In this document: positions 21,849 to 31,435 of the stretch, in pieces
Position numbering within the stretch: the stretch's first letter is position 1
How the letters are laid out: every line of letters begins with the position of its first letter
DNA from: Actinomycetes bacterium
GTDB lineage: Bacteria > Actinomycetota > Acidimicrobiia > Acidimicrobiales > Bog-793
DNA length: 64,000 nt
Assembly: GCA_021796535.1 (NCBI GenBank)
Contig: JAKABW010000005.1
Coordinates: forward strand, 1 to 64,000
Reading direction: 5' to 3'
Notes under the pieces: model-generated
What the model saw: only the letters and a program-made list of their open reading frames with translations
Told to the model about the DNA's origin: nothing
The model's database searches: none
Translations under genes and position numbers: made by a program

Positions 21849-22003
21849 TAATAATTGCCTCCGATCAAACGCAAACGACCAAAAACTGGCGATTCACCCA
21901 CTTGTTTCCCGGCTCAAGGGTCGTCTGTTAGCCTATTCTACTCCGATGCCAAACGGTTCCGTCAATGCGGCAAATCTCATATTATTACTTATTGGTATTT
22001 GCG

Positions 22004-22546
22004 TCATATGAATTTGTTCGTATATAAAAAAGATATAACCTCGTCGGCACATTCCTCCGGCGGCTTATACGCGGTATCGAGCGTGATGTCGGGCGAAAGA
22101 GGTTTTTCGTATATGTCGTCTATTCCGGTGAAGTGACTTATCCCGCCTCCCCGGGCCAACTTATAAAGGCCTTTCGGGTCACGCGACTCACAGGCCTGCA
22201 AAGAAGCGGCAACGTATACTTCCACAAATGCCAGATTTTCTTCGGCATGTCTTTTTTTGATAAAATCGTGCATTTCCCTGTAGGGAGTGATGATGGGGAC
22301 CAAGACCACAAAATTCTGCTTGGCAAACAGGATGGCCACTTCGGCAGCCCTGCGCACGTGCTCGGATCTGTCGGATCTGGAAAAACCGAGATCCCTGCTG
22401 ATTCCGGAACGCAAAGTGTCGCCGTCTGCCACATAACAGGCCAGGCCTTTGCGTGAAAGTTCTTCAGATATAAAATCGGCCACCGTGGTTTTGCCGGACC
22501 CGGAAAGACCGGTGAACCAAACGGTTACCCCTTTTGACGCATACAA
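22004..22546 (-). CDS. cysC: Adenylylsulfate kinase
   Basis: VWFTGLSGSGKTTVADFI, DGDTLRSGISRDLGFSRSDRSEHVRR. Confidence 0.95.
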   Translation of the reverse strand: MYASKGVTVWFTGLSGSGKTTVADFISEELSRKGLACYVADGDTLRSGISRDLGFSRSDRSEHVRRAAEVAILFAKQNFVVLVPIITPYREMHDFIKKRHAEENLAFVEVYVAASLQACESRDPKGLYKLARGGGISHFTGIDDIYEKPLSPDITLDTAYKPPEECADEVISFLYTNKFI

Positions 22547-22680
22547 ATCGTTCCAATCGTCCGTTTCGCAGTATGTTGGCTGCGATAAAGAGCATACAGG
22601 ACAGATGCCGTTAACGTCTCAGAATAGGGAAGATCCGAGAGGTGACAATATTTTGCGGCAAATATTACGGCAAGCGGCTG

Positions 22681-23940
22681 TTACGTGTGCGTGAGCAGCA
22701 TGCCGGCGGCGACGGTGACCTGAGTCTGCTCGTCCACCAAGACAAAACTTCCGGTGGCTTTGTTGACGCGGTATTCGTCGTAGAAAAGCGGAACGGTCGT
22801 CCTGAAACTGATGCGTCCTATGTCGTTCAGACCGAGTTCTTTCGCCGATTCGTCGCGGTGTAAAGTGTTGATGTCAAGTCTGTAGCGTATCTCATGCACC
22901 AGGGCCTTACCCCAAGCCGTATTGTGCTTGATGGCGAGCTTTGTGCCCTCTTCCAGAGGTTTTTCCGACATCCAGCAGACAGTGGCAGAGAGATCCTGTG
23001 ATATATAGGGTTTGTTGTGGGGACGGCACAACATGTCCCCTCTGGAAATATCCAGATCGTCGGCGAGTCTGATGATCACGGACATGGGAGGAAAGGCCTG
23101 CTCCAACTCTTGGTCGTAGAACTCAATCCCTTCGACCTTGCTCACAAAACCCGACGGCAAAACCATCACTTCGTCTCCGACACCCAAAATTCCCGATGCC
23201 ACCTGACCGGCATAACCCCGGTAGTCGTGCAATTGCTGCGAGCGGGGACGCATAACCAACTGGACGGGAAATCTGAGGTCAATCAAATTCCTGTCGGAAG
23301 CGATGTGCACGTCCTCCAAGTGGTGCAAAAGAGAAGCCCCTTCATACCACGGCATGGCCGTGGATCTGTCGACGACGTTGTCGCCCTGCAGAGCCGATAT
23401 CGGGATAAAAGTTATATCGGGAATTTGCAGTCTGGTTACGAACGTCTCCAGTTCGGCGCGAATTTCTTGGAAACGCTCTTTCGACCAGCCCACCAAATCC
23501 ATTTTGTTGATACAGACGACCAAATGAGAAATTCGCAGCAAAGACGCAATGAAAGCGTGGCGTTTCGTCTGTTCGGTGATACCGTTTCGGGCATCCACCA
23601 GTACCAGCACCAAATCGGCCGTGGAACAACCGGTTATCATGTTCCTGGTGTGTTGGATGTGGCCGGGACTGTCCGCAATGATGAATTTCCGCTTGGGGGT
23701 GGAAAAATACCTGTAGGCTACGTCGATTGTGATGCCTTGTTCTCGCTCAGCCCGCAAACCGTCGGTCAGCAGAGCCAAGTCCACATATTCGTCGCCTCTG
23801 TCCAGGCTTGTCTTTTCGATGGCCTCCAGCTGATCTTCAAAAATCTGTTTTGAGTCGTAAAGCAGTCTTCCGATAAGCGTCGACTTCCCGTCATCCACAC
23901 TGCCGGCGGTGGCAAACCTCAACAAATCAGTCTGGGACAT
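22681..23940 (-). CDS. cysN: Sulfate adenylyltransferase subunit 1 (GTPase)
   Basis: FATAGSVDDGKSTLIGRLLYDSK, DSPGHIQHTRNM, NKMD; ATG overlaps cysD stop. Confidence 0.96.
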   Translation of the reverse strand: MSQTDLLRFATAGSVDDGKSTLIGRLLYDSKQIFEDQLEAIEKTSLDRGDEYVDLALLTDGLRAEREQGITIDVAYRYFSTPKRKFIIADSPGHIQHTRNMITGCSTADLVLVLVDARNGITEQTKRHAFIASLLRISHLVVCINKMDLVGWSKERFQEIRAELETFVTRLQIPDITFIPISALQGDNVVDRSTAMPWYEGASLLHHLEDVHIASDRNLIDLRFPVQLVMRPRSQQLHDYRGYAGQVASGILGVGDEVMVLPSGFVSKVEGIEFYDQELEQAFPPMSVIIRLADDLDISRGDMLCRPHNKPYISQDLSATVCWMSEKPLEEGTKLAIKHNTAWGKALVHEIRYRLDINTLHRDESAKELGLNDIGRISFRTTVPLFYDEYRVNKATGSFVLVDEQTQVTVAAGMLLTHT

Positions 23941-24854
23941 CAAAAATATCCTTCCCGTTTTCTGTCTTCCATCGCGGCTTCGGAAAACTTGTCGTCCGCC
24001 CTCGTCGCTCCCCGCTCGGAAATACGGGTTGTCGATATTTCCTGGATAACCTCTTCTATGGTCTTGGCTGTGGACAAAACCGGGGAAGTGCACGTCATAT
24101 CGCCGACCGTTCTGTAACGCACGCTTGCCGTATGCACCTCTTCTTCCGGATTGGCCGGATCGGGTTGGGTGTAAGGGGTGAGGGCCAAAAGCATCTGGCC
24201 TTTTCTGAAAACTTCTCTTTCGTGCGCGAAATAGATACCGGGCAACTCTATGCTTTCATTTTCTATGTATTGCCAGATGTCCAGTTCCGTCCAATTTGAC
24301 AGGGGGAATATCCTGAAGTGCTCCCCTTTCCTGTATCTCCCGTTATAAAGATTCCACAGCTCGGGTCTTTGGCGCCTCGGGTCCCATTGTCCGAATTCGT
24401 CCCTGTGCGAAAAAACTCTTTCTTTCGCCCTGGCTTTTTCTTCGTCACGGCGGCCTCCGCCAAAAACGGCGTCAAATCTGTTTCTGGCGATCGCTTCGAT
24501 CAGACTGTGAGTCTGCAACCTGTTGCGGGATGCCCCCGGTGTTTTGTCTTCTGTCACTTCGCCGTTGTCGATGGCATCCTGGACACTGCCCACGACGAGA
24601 CGGACTCCGAGTTCGGCAACACGTCTGTCCCTGAAGTCAAGGACTTCCGGGAAATTGTGACCGGTATCTATATGCAGGACCGGAAAGGGCAATTGACCCG
24701 GCCAGCACGCCTTGACGGCCAGGTGCAGCAAAACCGCCGAGTCTTTCCCGCCGGAGAAAAGAAGACATGGTCTTTCAAACTCGGCGACAACTTCTCTTAT
24801 GACATATATGGCTTCGGCTTCGAGAGCTTCTAAATGTGAAAGTGTGTAATTCAA
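23940..24854 (-). CDS. cysD: Sulfate adenylyltransferase subunit 2
   Basis: LFSGGKDSAVLLHLA, HIDTGHNFPEVL, GGGRRDEEKARAKER. Confidence 0.96.
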   Translation of the reverse strand: MNYTLSHLEALEAEAIYVIREVVAEFERPCLLFSGGKDSAVLLHLAVKACWPGQLPFPVLHIDTGHNFPEVLDFRDRRVAELGVRLVVGSVQDAIDNGEVTEDKTPGASRNRLQTHSLIEAIARNRFDAVFGGGRRDEEKARAKERVFSHRDEFGQWDPRRQRPELWNLYNGRYRKGEHFRIFPLSNWTELDIWQYIENESIELPGIYFAHEREVFRKGQMLLALTPYTQPDPANPEEEVHTASVRYRTVGDMTCTSPVLSTAKTIEEVIQEISTTRISERGATRADDKFSEAAMEDRKREGYF

Positions 24855-24921
24855 AGTATGACCATTTTAGTCATATTTTGAGACCCTTCTCTAAAAAATG
24901 GAAATTTTATTCGCCGATATT

Positions 24922-25392
24922 TTATTTTTTGCCTTCACGGGCCATGATGTCCCTGGCCGCTTTATTGGCCAAACTGTCCGCCAATTCATTAAATGTATTG
25001 CCGGCATGACCCTTCACCCATCTAAAACTTATTTCGTTTTGGCGTTCGTCTATTGTCCGAATCAGGAGCGGCTCCCAAAGGTCCCTGTTGGCCACCGGCT
25101 CCCCTTTGGAATTGCGCCAATTGTTGGCACGCCACTTGACCCACCAACCGTCTTTGAAGCAATTGACCACATAGGCGGAATCGCTCACCACGACAAGAGG
25201 TCCGGATAAGGCATTAACCGCCATCAATACCGCAAAAAGTTCCATTCTCTGATTGGTCGTTACGGACTCGGAACCGCAGTCGTGGACGGTTTCGGAAATA
25301 ACCCACGCCCAGCCCCCCGATCCCGGGTTGCCGATGCAGGCGCCGTCCGTGTACACCGTCGTGTTGCGGGTTGTTTCTTGTCCTGACATCAT
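24922..25392 (-). CDS. rnhA: Ribonuclease HI
   Basis: VYTDGACIGNPGSGGWAWV, NQRMELFAVL, WVKGHAGNTFNE. Confidence 0.95.
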   Translation of the reverse strand: MMSGQETTRNTTVYTDGACIGNPGSGGWAWVISETVHDCGSESVTTNQRMELFAVLMAVNALSGPLVVVSDSAYVVNCFKDGWWVKWRANNWRNSKGEPVANRDLWEPLLIRTIDERQNEISFRWVKGHAGNTFNELADSLANKAARDIMAREGKK

Positions 25393-25531
25393 ACGCGATT
25401 TTCTCCAACAAAAATTTTCCTACAAACAAGATAGCAGAAACAAAACCGCTCTCTCCGGCCTGAGGGCGGCGGCGTGTGCGCCGAACTGTTATGATGGCGT
25501 TAAAAATCTTCTCACAAAGGCGGCAACGGAT

Positions 25532-26128
25532 GTGAAAAACTCCCAAGAAACAATGCTCTCCCTGGCCGGGGAGGAAGCGGCGGACCGGCTGATCAGTCAA
25601 AACTTGTTTGCCCTGCTGATAGGGATGGTACTTGACCAGCAAATTCCCCTTGACAGGGCATTCACCGGCCCTTATCTGCTGGCAGAAAGACTCGGGATTG
25701 CGCTGACTCCGGAGGCGGTTTTGCAAACCGACACGGACAAATTCTATAAAGCCTTCACCGAAAAACCTGCCCTTCACCGCTTCCCCATCGCCATGGCGGA
25801 CAGGGTCCTGGGACTGTCCCAAATCCTGACGGCCAAATACCAAAACGATGTCTCTTCACTCATCGAAGGAGCAGAAAATGGCCGGGAACTGCTGAAACGG
25901 ATATTGGAACTGCCGGGATTCGGAACCCAGAAAGCAAAAATATTTATAGCGCTGTGCGGAAAACAGATGGGTCTGAAATGTCCCGGATGGGAAGAGGTGT
26001 CGTTCCCCTTCAGCGAGCCGGGTTCTCTCCTCTCCATTGCGGACATCAAGGACAAAGACTCCTTGGCAAAAGTGAGGGCAAACAAAAAGCTCCTCAAGGA
26101 GCAGGCAAAATCGGCCCAAAACAAATAG
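25532..26128 (+). CDS. HhH-GPD-type base-excision DNA repair protein
   Basis: LLIGMVLDQQIPLDRAF, LPGFGTQKAKIFIALCGKQMG; GTG start chosen over the longer ORF. Confidence 0.75.
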   Translation: MKNSQETMLSLAGEEAADRLISQNLFALLIGMVLDQQIPLDRAFTGPYLLAERLGIALTPEAVLQTDTDKFYKAFTEKPALHRFPIAMADRVLGLSQILTAKYQNDVSSLIEGAENGRELLKRILELPGFGTQKAKIFIALCGKQMGLKCPGWEEVSFPFSEPGSLLSIADIKDKDSLAKVRANKKLLKEQAKSAQNK

Positions 26129-26141
26129 GTCAAATAAATAA

Positions 26142-26175
26142 GGATGCGCGGACAAAAAACATTGTCCGCGCATCC
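26142..26175. terminator. Hairpin GGATGCGCGGACAA-AAAACA-TTGTCCGCGCATCC
   Basis: Perfect 14-bp stem 13 nt after the HhH-GPD stop; no strong U tract. Confidence 0.6.
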
Positions 26176-26561
26176 AAATATTTACCGATAACGCCTGCAT
26201 TCGCAAAAAAGGGCGGGACCGGTTCCCGGATTGCAGGCGGGCTTCCGGTCGGGATTCACCAACGGTCCGGTCAGCCGCTAGTGTCCGGACGCCTCCAGGG
26301 TCCCAAAACGTTTACTATACAGTTTGACCACCTCCTTCCTCTGGTAAAACCATTCTACAATCCGTTGTCCGGATTTGCCGTCACCTCGGACAGTTCTCCG
26401 GAACTTTGGCGGCGCCAAAGCATTTAGCGCGGCGGCGAGAACCAAAAAGCCCGGACAAAACCGGCCGGAACACGGAACGGCGCCATGGCCTTTTGGGGAA
26501 GAAACACAAAATAATTTTTACTATCGCCATAGTGGTATTTATATGAGCATAATATATAGGT

Positions 26562-27329
26562 ATGACACTTGAAACCTCCGAAGCCGTGCTGAGTATAAAA
26601 GATTTGCATGCCGTCGTGGCAGAGACCGGACGGGAGATCCTGAAAGGGCTCAACCTGGAGATAGCTCCGGGAGAAGTCCATGTCATCATGGGACCGAATG
26701 GGTCCGGCAAGTCGACACTGGCAAACGTCATTGCCGGCAACCCCACCTACGAGGTCAACAAAGGTCAGATATTTTTAAGCGGAGACGAAATAACCCACTA
26801 TCCGGCCGATGTGAGGGCAAAAAAAGGTATTTTTCTTGCTTTCCAGCAACCGGAAGAAATACCTGGTGTGCCCCTCAGCCAATTTCTCCGCCAAGCCATG
26901 TCCGAACGTCAGGCATCGCCGGTTTCCGTGCTGGAAGTAAGGGTTCAACTGCAGGAATGGCTCAAGCAGCTCAACCTGGATCCGTCATTCGCAGAGCGTC
27001 AATTGAATACAGGTTTTTCCGGCGGTGAAAAAAAGCGCAACGAAATTTTGCAAATGGCTGCCTTGTCGCCGGATCTGGCGATTTTGGACGAAACGGATTC
27101 GGGACTGGACATAGACGGTCTCAAGGTGGTGGTCGAAGGCATCAACATCATCAAGGGGTCCAACCCGGACATAGCCATTCTTATTGTTACCCACTATGCT
27201 AATATTTTGAAGGATATAGAAGTAAATAAAGTGCATATTTTTACTGACGGAAAAATTGTTGAGACCGGGGACAAAAATTTGGCATCGCTGGTTGAAAAAA
27301 GCGGATACGCCAAATGGCTCACACCGTAA
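26562..27329 (+). CDS. sufC: Fe-S cluster assembly ATPase SufC
   Basis: IMGPNGSGKSTLANVIAG, FSGGEKKRNEILQMA, LAILDETDSGLDID. Confidence 0.96.
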   Translation: MTLETSEAVLSIKDLHAVVAETGREILKGLNLEIAPGEVHVIMGPNGSGKSTLANVIAGNPTYEVNKGQIFLSGDEITHYPADVRAKKGIFLAFQQPEEIPGVPLSQFLRQAMSERQASPVSVLEVRVQLQEWLKQLNLDPSFAERQLNTGFSGGEKKRNEILQMAALSPDLAILDETDSGLDIDGLKVVVEGINIIKGSNPDIAILIVTHYANILKDIEVNKVHIFTDGKIVETGDKNLASLVEKSGYAKWLTP

Positions 27330-27369
27330 CCCGGTCCGGCATATATTGTTTTGATAAATCAGGTGAAAA

Positions 27370-28680
27370 GTGGATAACATCAATTACACAACTAATACAA
27401 TAAAAGACGGCGCCGATCCCAAATTGCCGTCAGACGACGGCAATTTACTTGATGTAGAAAGCATTAAACAAGACTTCCCGATTCTTACCCGTGAAACGGC
27501 AGGCGGACGCATCCGCTATCTCGACTCCGCTTCATCTTCTCAAAAACCCGTACAAGTCATTCAGGCAATGGATGATTACTATCGCTCAACGCACGCCAAC
27601 GTCCACAGAGGCGTCTACAGAATTGCCGAAGAGGCCACGCACCTGTACGAAAGTGCCAGAGTAGCCGCCGGCAGACTCATCGGCGCCTCCCATCCCGGAC
27701 AGGAAATAGTCTTCACCAAGAACGTCACGGAGGCCATCAATCTGGTGGCCTATACATGGGGCAGGGCCAACCTCTCAAGAGGCGACGTTGTGCTCCTGAG
27801 CGAAATCGAGCACCACGCCAACTTCGTGCCTTGGCTGATGTTGGCCGAAGAAAAAGGGGTTGAACTGCGCTACATCCCCATGGGCAAAGATTACAATCTG
27901 GATTTGACCAATATTGAGCGGCTCGCCGACGGGGCAAAGCTGATGGCGGTCACCGCGGCGTCCAACGTACTGGGCTCCATAACAAACCTCCGGACGGTCT
28001 CTGCGGTCGCAAAAGCCGCGGGCGCCCGCCTTTTGGTGGACGGAGCGCAATTCGTGCCTCACAGACTTACTGACGTCAAAAGCATCGACGCCGACTTTTA
28101 CGGCTACACCGGGCACAAACTGCTCGGCCCGACCGGCATCGGCATACTTTATGCGAAAAGAGAGCTCTTGGAAGAGATGCCGCCTTTCTTGGGAGGCGGG
28201 GAGATGATCGCCGACGTGCGTCTGGACGGTTTTTCGACCACGGAAATACCGTGGAAATTCGAAGCGGGTACGCCTCCCATTGCCGAAGCCGTCGGCTTGC
28301 ATGCCGCCATTGACTACCTGGGAAAAGTGGGAATCGACAAAATAGCCAAACACGAAAGAGCTCTCACCGCCTACGCCGTCAATAAGCTGGAGGATCATTT
28401 CGGGAAAGACATAACGGTTTTTGGCCCCAAAACGGGGAGCGACGGCGACAGAGCAGGAGTCGTCTCTTTCAAGTTTGCCGACATTCACCCCCACGACGTG
28501 GCACAGGTATTAAATGAATACGACGTATGCGTGCGCGCCGGCCACCACTGCGCCAAGCCGCTCATGAGATGCCTGCAAGTACCAGCCACGACCAGAGCAT
28601 CATTTTATCTTTACAACGACGAACAAGACGTTGACGCTTTGATTCACGCTCTCGATCAAGTGAAAAAAATGTTCGGATAG
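27370..28680 (+). CDS. sufS: Cysteine desulfurase SufS
   Basis: YLDSASSSQKP, GYTGHKLLGPTGIGILY, RAGHHCAKPLM. Confidence 0.95.
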   Translation: MDNINYTTNTIKDGADPKLPSDDGNLLDVESIKQDFPILTRETAGGRIRYLDSASSSQKPVQVIQAMDDYYRSTHANVHRGVYRIAEEATHLYESARVAAGRLIGASHPGQEIVFTKNVTEAINLVAYTWGRANLSRGDVVLLSEIEHHANFVPWLMLAEEKGVELRYIPMGKDYNLDLTNIERLADGAKLMAVTAASNVLGSITNLRTVSAVAKAAGARLLVDGAQFVPHRLTDVKSIDADFYGYTGHKLLGPTGIGILYAKRELLEEMPPFLGGGEMIADVRLDGFSTTEIPWKFEAGTPPIAEAVGLHAAIDYLGKVGIDKIAKHERALTAYAVNKLEDHFGKDITVFGPKTGSDGDRAGVVSFKFADIHPHDVAQVLNEYDVCVRAGHHCAKPLMRCLQVPATTRASFYLYNDEQDVDALIHALDQVKKMFG

Positions 28681-28722
28681 AGATAGGATATACTAAAGAA
28701 ATCAATGATGATGGGAGTTTGA

Positions 28723-29223
28723 ATGTCCGCCCTGGAAGACCTGTACAGAGAAATTATACTTGATCACTACCGCTCGCCGAGAAACAGAGGGGAACTGGAA
28801 TCCCCCCCTGCCGTCAAAGCCGAAGGCTTCAATCCTCTTTGCGGTGATGAAGTCATCATTTATCTTTCGACCAAAAACGGCGTGATTGAAGACATAAAAA
28901 TCAGCGGTCAGGGGTGTTCGATAAGTCAATCTTCGGCTTCCATGATGTCGGCAGCGGTAAGAGGCAAGTCTTTTGAACAGGTCAGGGAACTTATCGATTA
29001 CTTCAAACAAATGATGTCCATACACGAATCCCACCTTGACCAAAGCTCAGGTCAGGAAAGCGAAAACACGGAGATCACCGAAAAGCAGCTGGATCTGGAC
29101 AATATCGGCGAACTGGCCGCTCTTCAGGGAGTTGTCAAATTCCCGGTCCGCATAAAATGTGCCACTTTGGCTTGGAATACACTGGCTCAGGGCCTTGACG
29201 AATCAGAAAGCACCAAACAATAA
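28723..29223 (+). CDS. sufU: SUF-type scaffold/sulfurtransferase SufU
   Basis: DLYREIILDHYRSPRNRG, NPLCGDEV, GQGCSISQSSASMM, IKCATLAW. Confidence 0.95.
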   Translation: MSALEDLYREIILDHYRSPRNRGELESPPAVKAEGFNPLCGDEVIIYLSTKNGVIEDIKISGQGCSISQSSASMMSAAVRGKSFEQVRELIDYFKQMMSIHESHLDQSSGQESENTEITEKQLDLDNIGELAALQGVVKFPVRIKCATLAWNTLAQGLDESESTKQ

Positions 29224-29563
29224 CCTCGGTTGCTGCAAAAAACCGCAAAGGCGCGTGGTCGGCAGCGGGCTAAGGGTTGTCGCATCGGACCTATTGGCGA
29301 TCCCGTTGCCGAAAGATTTCGCTAAAAATGCCGCAAAAAGTTTCTGCCTTAGTCCGCTTCATCAAAAACCAAAAAAACCCAAACAGTAAATTCTGTGAAA
29401 AAATTATGTCGTAAATACATGTATAACCAAGACGTGCCAATGCGGACGCTGTATCGGCGACGACCTTCGTTATCAACTTATTAACAGCAGCGAAAACTCC
29501 CCGAAAAGACGCTTGCATATGCTAGATTTGACTAGTCCTGTAAGATAAAAAGCTTGGAAGACA

Positions 29564-31435
29564 TTGTCTATAAACATCTTTGACATAATAAAAACTAAGT
29601 CCATAAGTCTTCTCAAAAGTAGACTTTTATGGCCTGTACTTGTATATTTTTTGTTATCTGCCCTTGCCTATTGGCCGGTACAACCTTTGAGTTCTACCCA
29701 TGTGGTGACTTGCGGATGTTATGACATAGCCGAGCAAGCTTGGTTTCTGGCCTGGACACCTCATGCCATTTTGAACGGGATGAATCCATTTTTTACCCAT
29801 GCCCTGAATTATCCCTATGGGGCAAATCTGGCGTCCAATACCACCATGCCGTTGCTCTCCATACTTGTTTCTCCGATCACTTTGCTGCTTGGCCCCATAT
29901 CTTCGTTTAACTTACTGATCAGACTGGCTTTTGCTCTGAGTGCCACTTCGATGTTTTTTGTCCTCAGGCGTTATGTAAAATACGATGCCCTTTGTTTTAT
30001 CGGAGGACTGCTCTACGGTTTTTCCCCTTATATGATCGCCCAAAGTGCCCTCCATTTGAATTTGGCATTTGTGGCTTTGTTCCCACCGATCATTGTCGCC
30101 TTGGACAATCTTTTCATAAGACAGACCAATACTCCGAGACGCGACGGATTGGTACTAGGTCTTTTGGTAACGGCTCAGTACTTTATCTCTTCTGAGTTGG
30201 TGGCCGATCTTGTTTTGCTGTGTGCAATAGCCGTCGTTATTTTGGCGGTATTCAATCCGAGAAAAGCAAAAGAGAGATTTTTTTACTCTCTTTACGGCAT
30301 CTTTTGGTCAGCTGTGCCACTGGTGCTGATAGCCGGATACCCGATTGTCTTTTCTTTCAAAGGACCGGAACATGTGGCTGCGCTTCCCACGCTGAAAAAC
30401 GGAAATAAATTCATATCCGCCGACCTCCTCAGTCCCATCGTTCCCACATCCCATCAGCTGATAGGCTCGGCGACTTCCAAGCTGACGGGCGACTCCTTTA
30501 TCATGAGTCCCGGAGAAAACGGTGCCTACGTCGGCATCCCGCTTATTCTGGTGACAGGTTTTATCCTGACTTACCTCCGCAAGAATAGGGCAATCCGTTA
30601 CCTCGGAGCGATGGCCGTTGTGTCTTTTATCATCTCTCTCGGTCCTCAGCTTTATCTGGACGACACGGACCAAAATATTGCCCTGCCTTTTACCTTCCTG
30701 GAAAAAATAAAAACCCTCTCTTTGGAAGTTCCTTCCCGCTACATGCTGTTTGCCTATCTGTGCCTGGCAATGCTTTTAGCCGTGGGCCTCGCCGAAATCT
30801 ACGAAAAAGTCCGGGGACACTTGGAGAAGAAAACACCTTCTTTGCCCGCCGGAAAGCTCAAAGCGTCTCTTTTGGTCTCCCTAATAGCCATCCTGGCACT
30901 TGTGCCTCTTTTGCCCGCCCTGCCTCACAAAGAAGCAAAAGTCAATATCCCCAAATACTTTTTCACGAGTCAAGTCACCAAAATCCCTTCCGGGTCCACC
31001 GTGCTGGCCTACCCTTATCCGATGTTCACCACAAACTATGCCATGATGTGGCAGATACAGAGCAGTTTCAGATTTAATCTCTTGGGCGGCTACGTGTTCA
31101 CGCCGATTCAGACAAACGGTCCCTCGAACGCGGGCCTGGGAGGCGGAAATTTGCCGTGGACTCTCAATCCGGCATTGGTGGAGATCATGTTCGAGGAAGG
31201 TTACGGAGGCGTCCCGCACGGCGTCGCACCGCCGCCACCTCTCCCGTGGGCATTTGACCAGGTAAGCGAATTTTTCGCCAAATACAAAGTTTCGACGCTA
31301 CTGGTGAAACCCATGGGAGCCGATCCGCATCTGGTAGTCAGTTTTTTCACCCACATGTTTGGCAAACCCGATAAGTTTGGGAAAATGGATATTTGGTACA
31401 ACGTGGACACAAGAAAAATATTGCCTCAGTCATGA
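29564..31435 (+). CDS. Multi-pass membrane protein, GT-C glycosyltransferase-like, copy 1
   Basis: 623 aa, many hydrophobic segments; acidic motif CGCYDIAEQAWFLAW after TM1; loop DLLSPIVPTSHQL. Confidence 0.7.
   Translation: MSINIFDIIKTKSISLLKSRLLWPVLVYFLLSALAYWPVQPLSSTHVVTCGCYDIAEQAWFLAWTPHAILNGMNPFFTHALNYPYGANLASNTTMPLLSILVSPITLLLGPISSFNLLIRLAFALSATSMFFVLRRYVKYDALCFIGGLLYGFSPYMIAQSALHLNLAFVALFPPIIVALDNLFIRQTNTPRRDGLVLGLLVTAQYFISSELVADLVLLCAIAVVILAVFNPRKAKERFFYSLYGIFWSAVPLVLIAGYPIVFSFKGPEHVAALPTLKNGNKFISADLLSPIVPTSHQLIGSATSKLTGDSFIMSPGENGAYVGIPLILVTGFILTYLRKNRAIRYLGAMAVVSFIISLGPQLYLDDTDQNIALPFTFLEKIKTLSLEVPSRYMLFAYLCLAMLLAVGLAEIYEKVRGHLEKKTPSLPAGKLKASLLVSLIAILALVPLLPALPHKEAKVNIPKYFFTSQVTKIPSGSTVLAYPYPMFTTNYAMMWQIQSSFRFNLLGGYVFTPIQTNGPSNAGLGGGNLPWTLNPALVEIMFEEGYGGVPHGVAPPPPLPWAFDQVSEFFAKYKVSTLLVKPMGADPHLVVSFFTHMFGKPDKFGKMDIWYNVDTRKILPQS
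29587..30378 (+). repeat. 792-bp direct repeat, copy 1 (pairs with 31437-32228)
   Basis: Line-by-line identity with the second copy at a constant 1850-bp offset. Confidence 0.93.
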
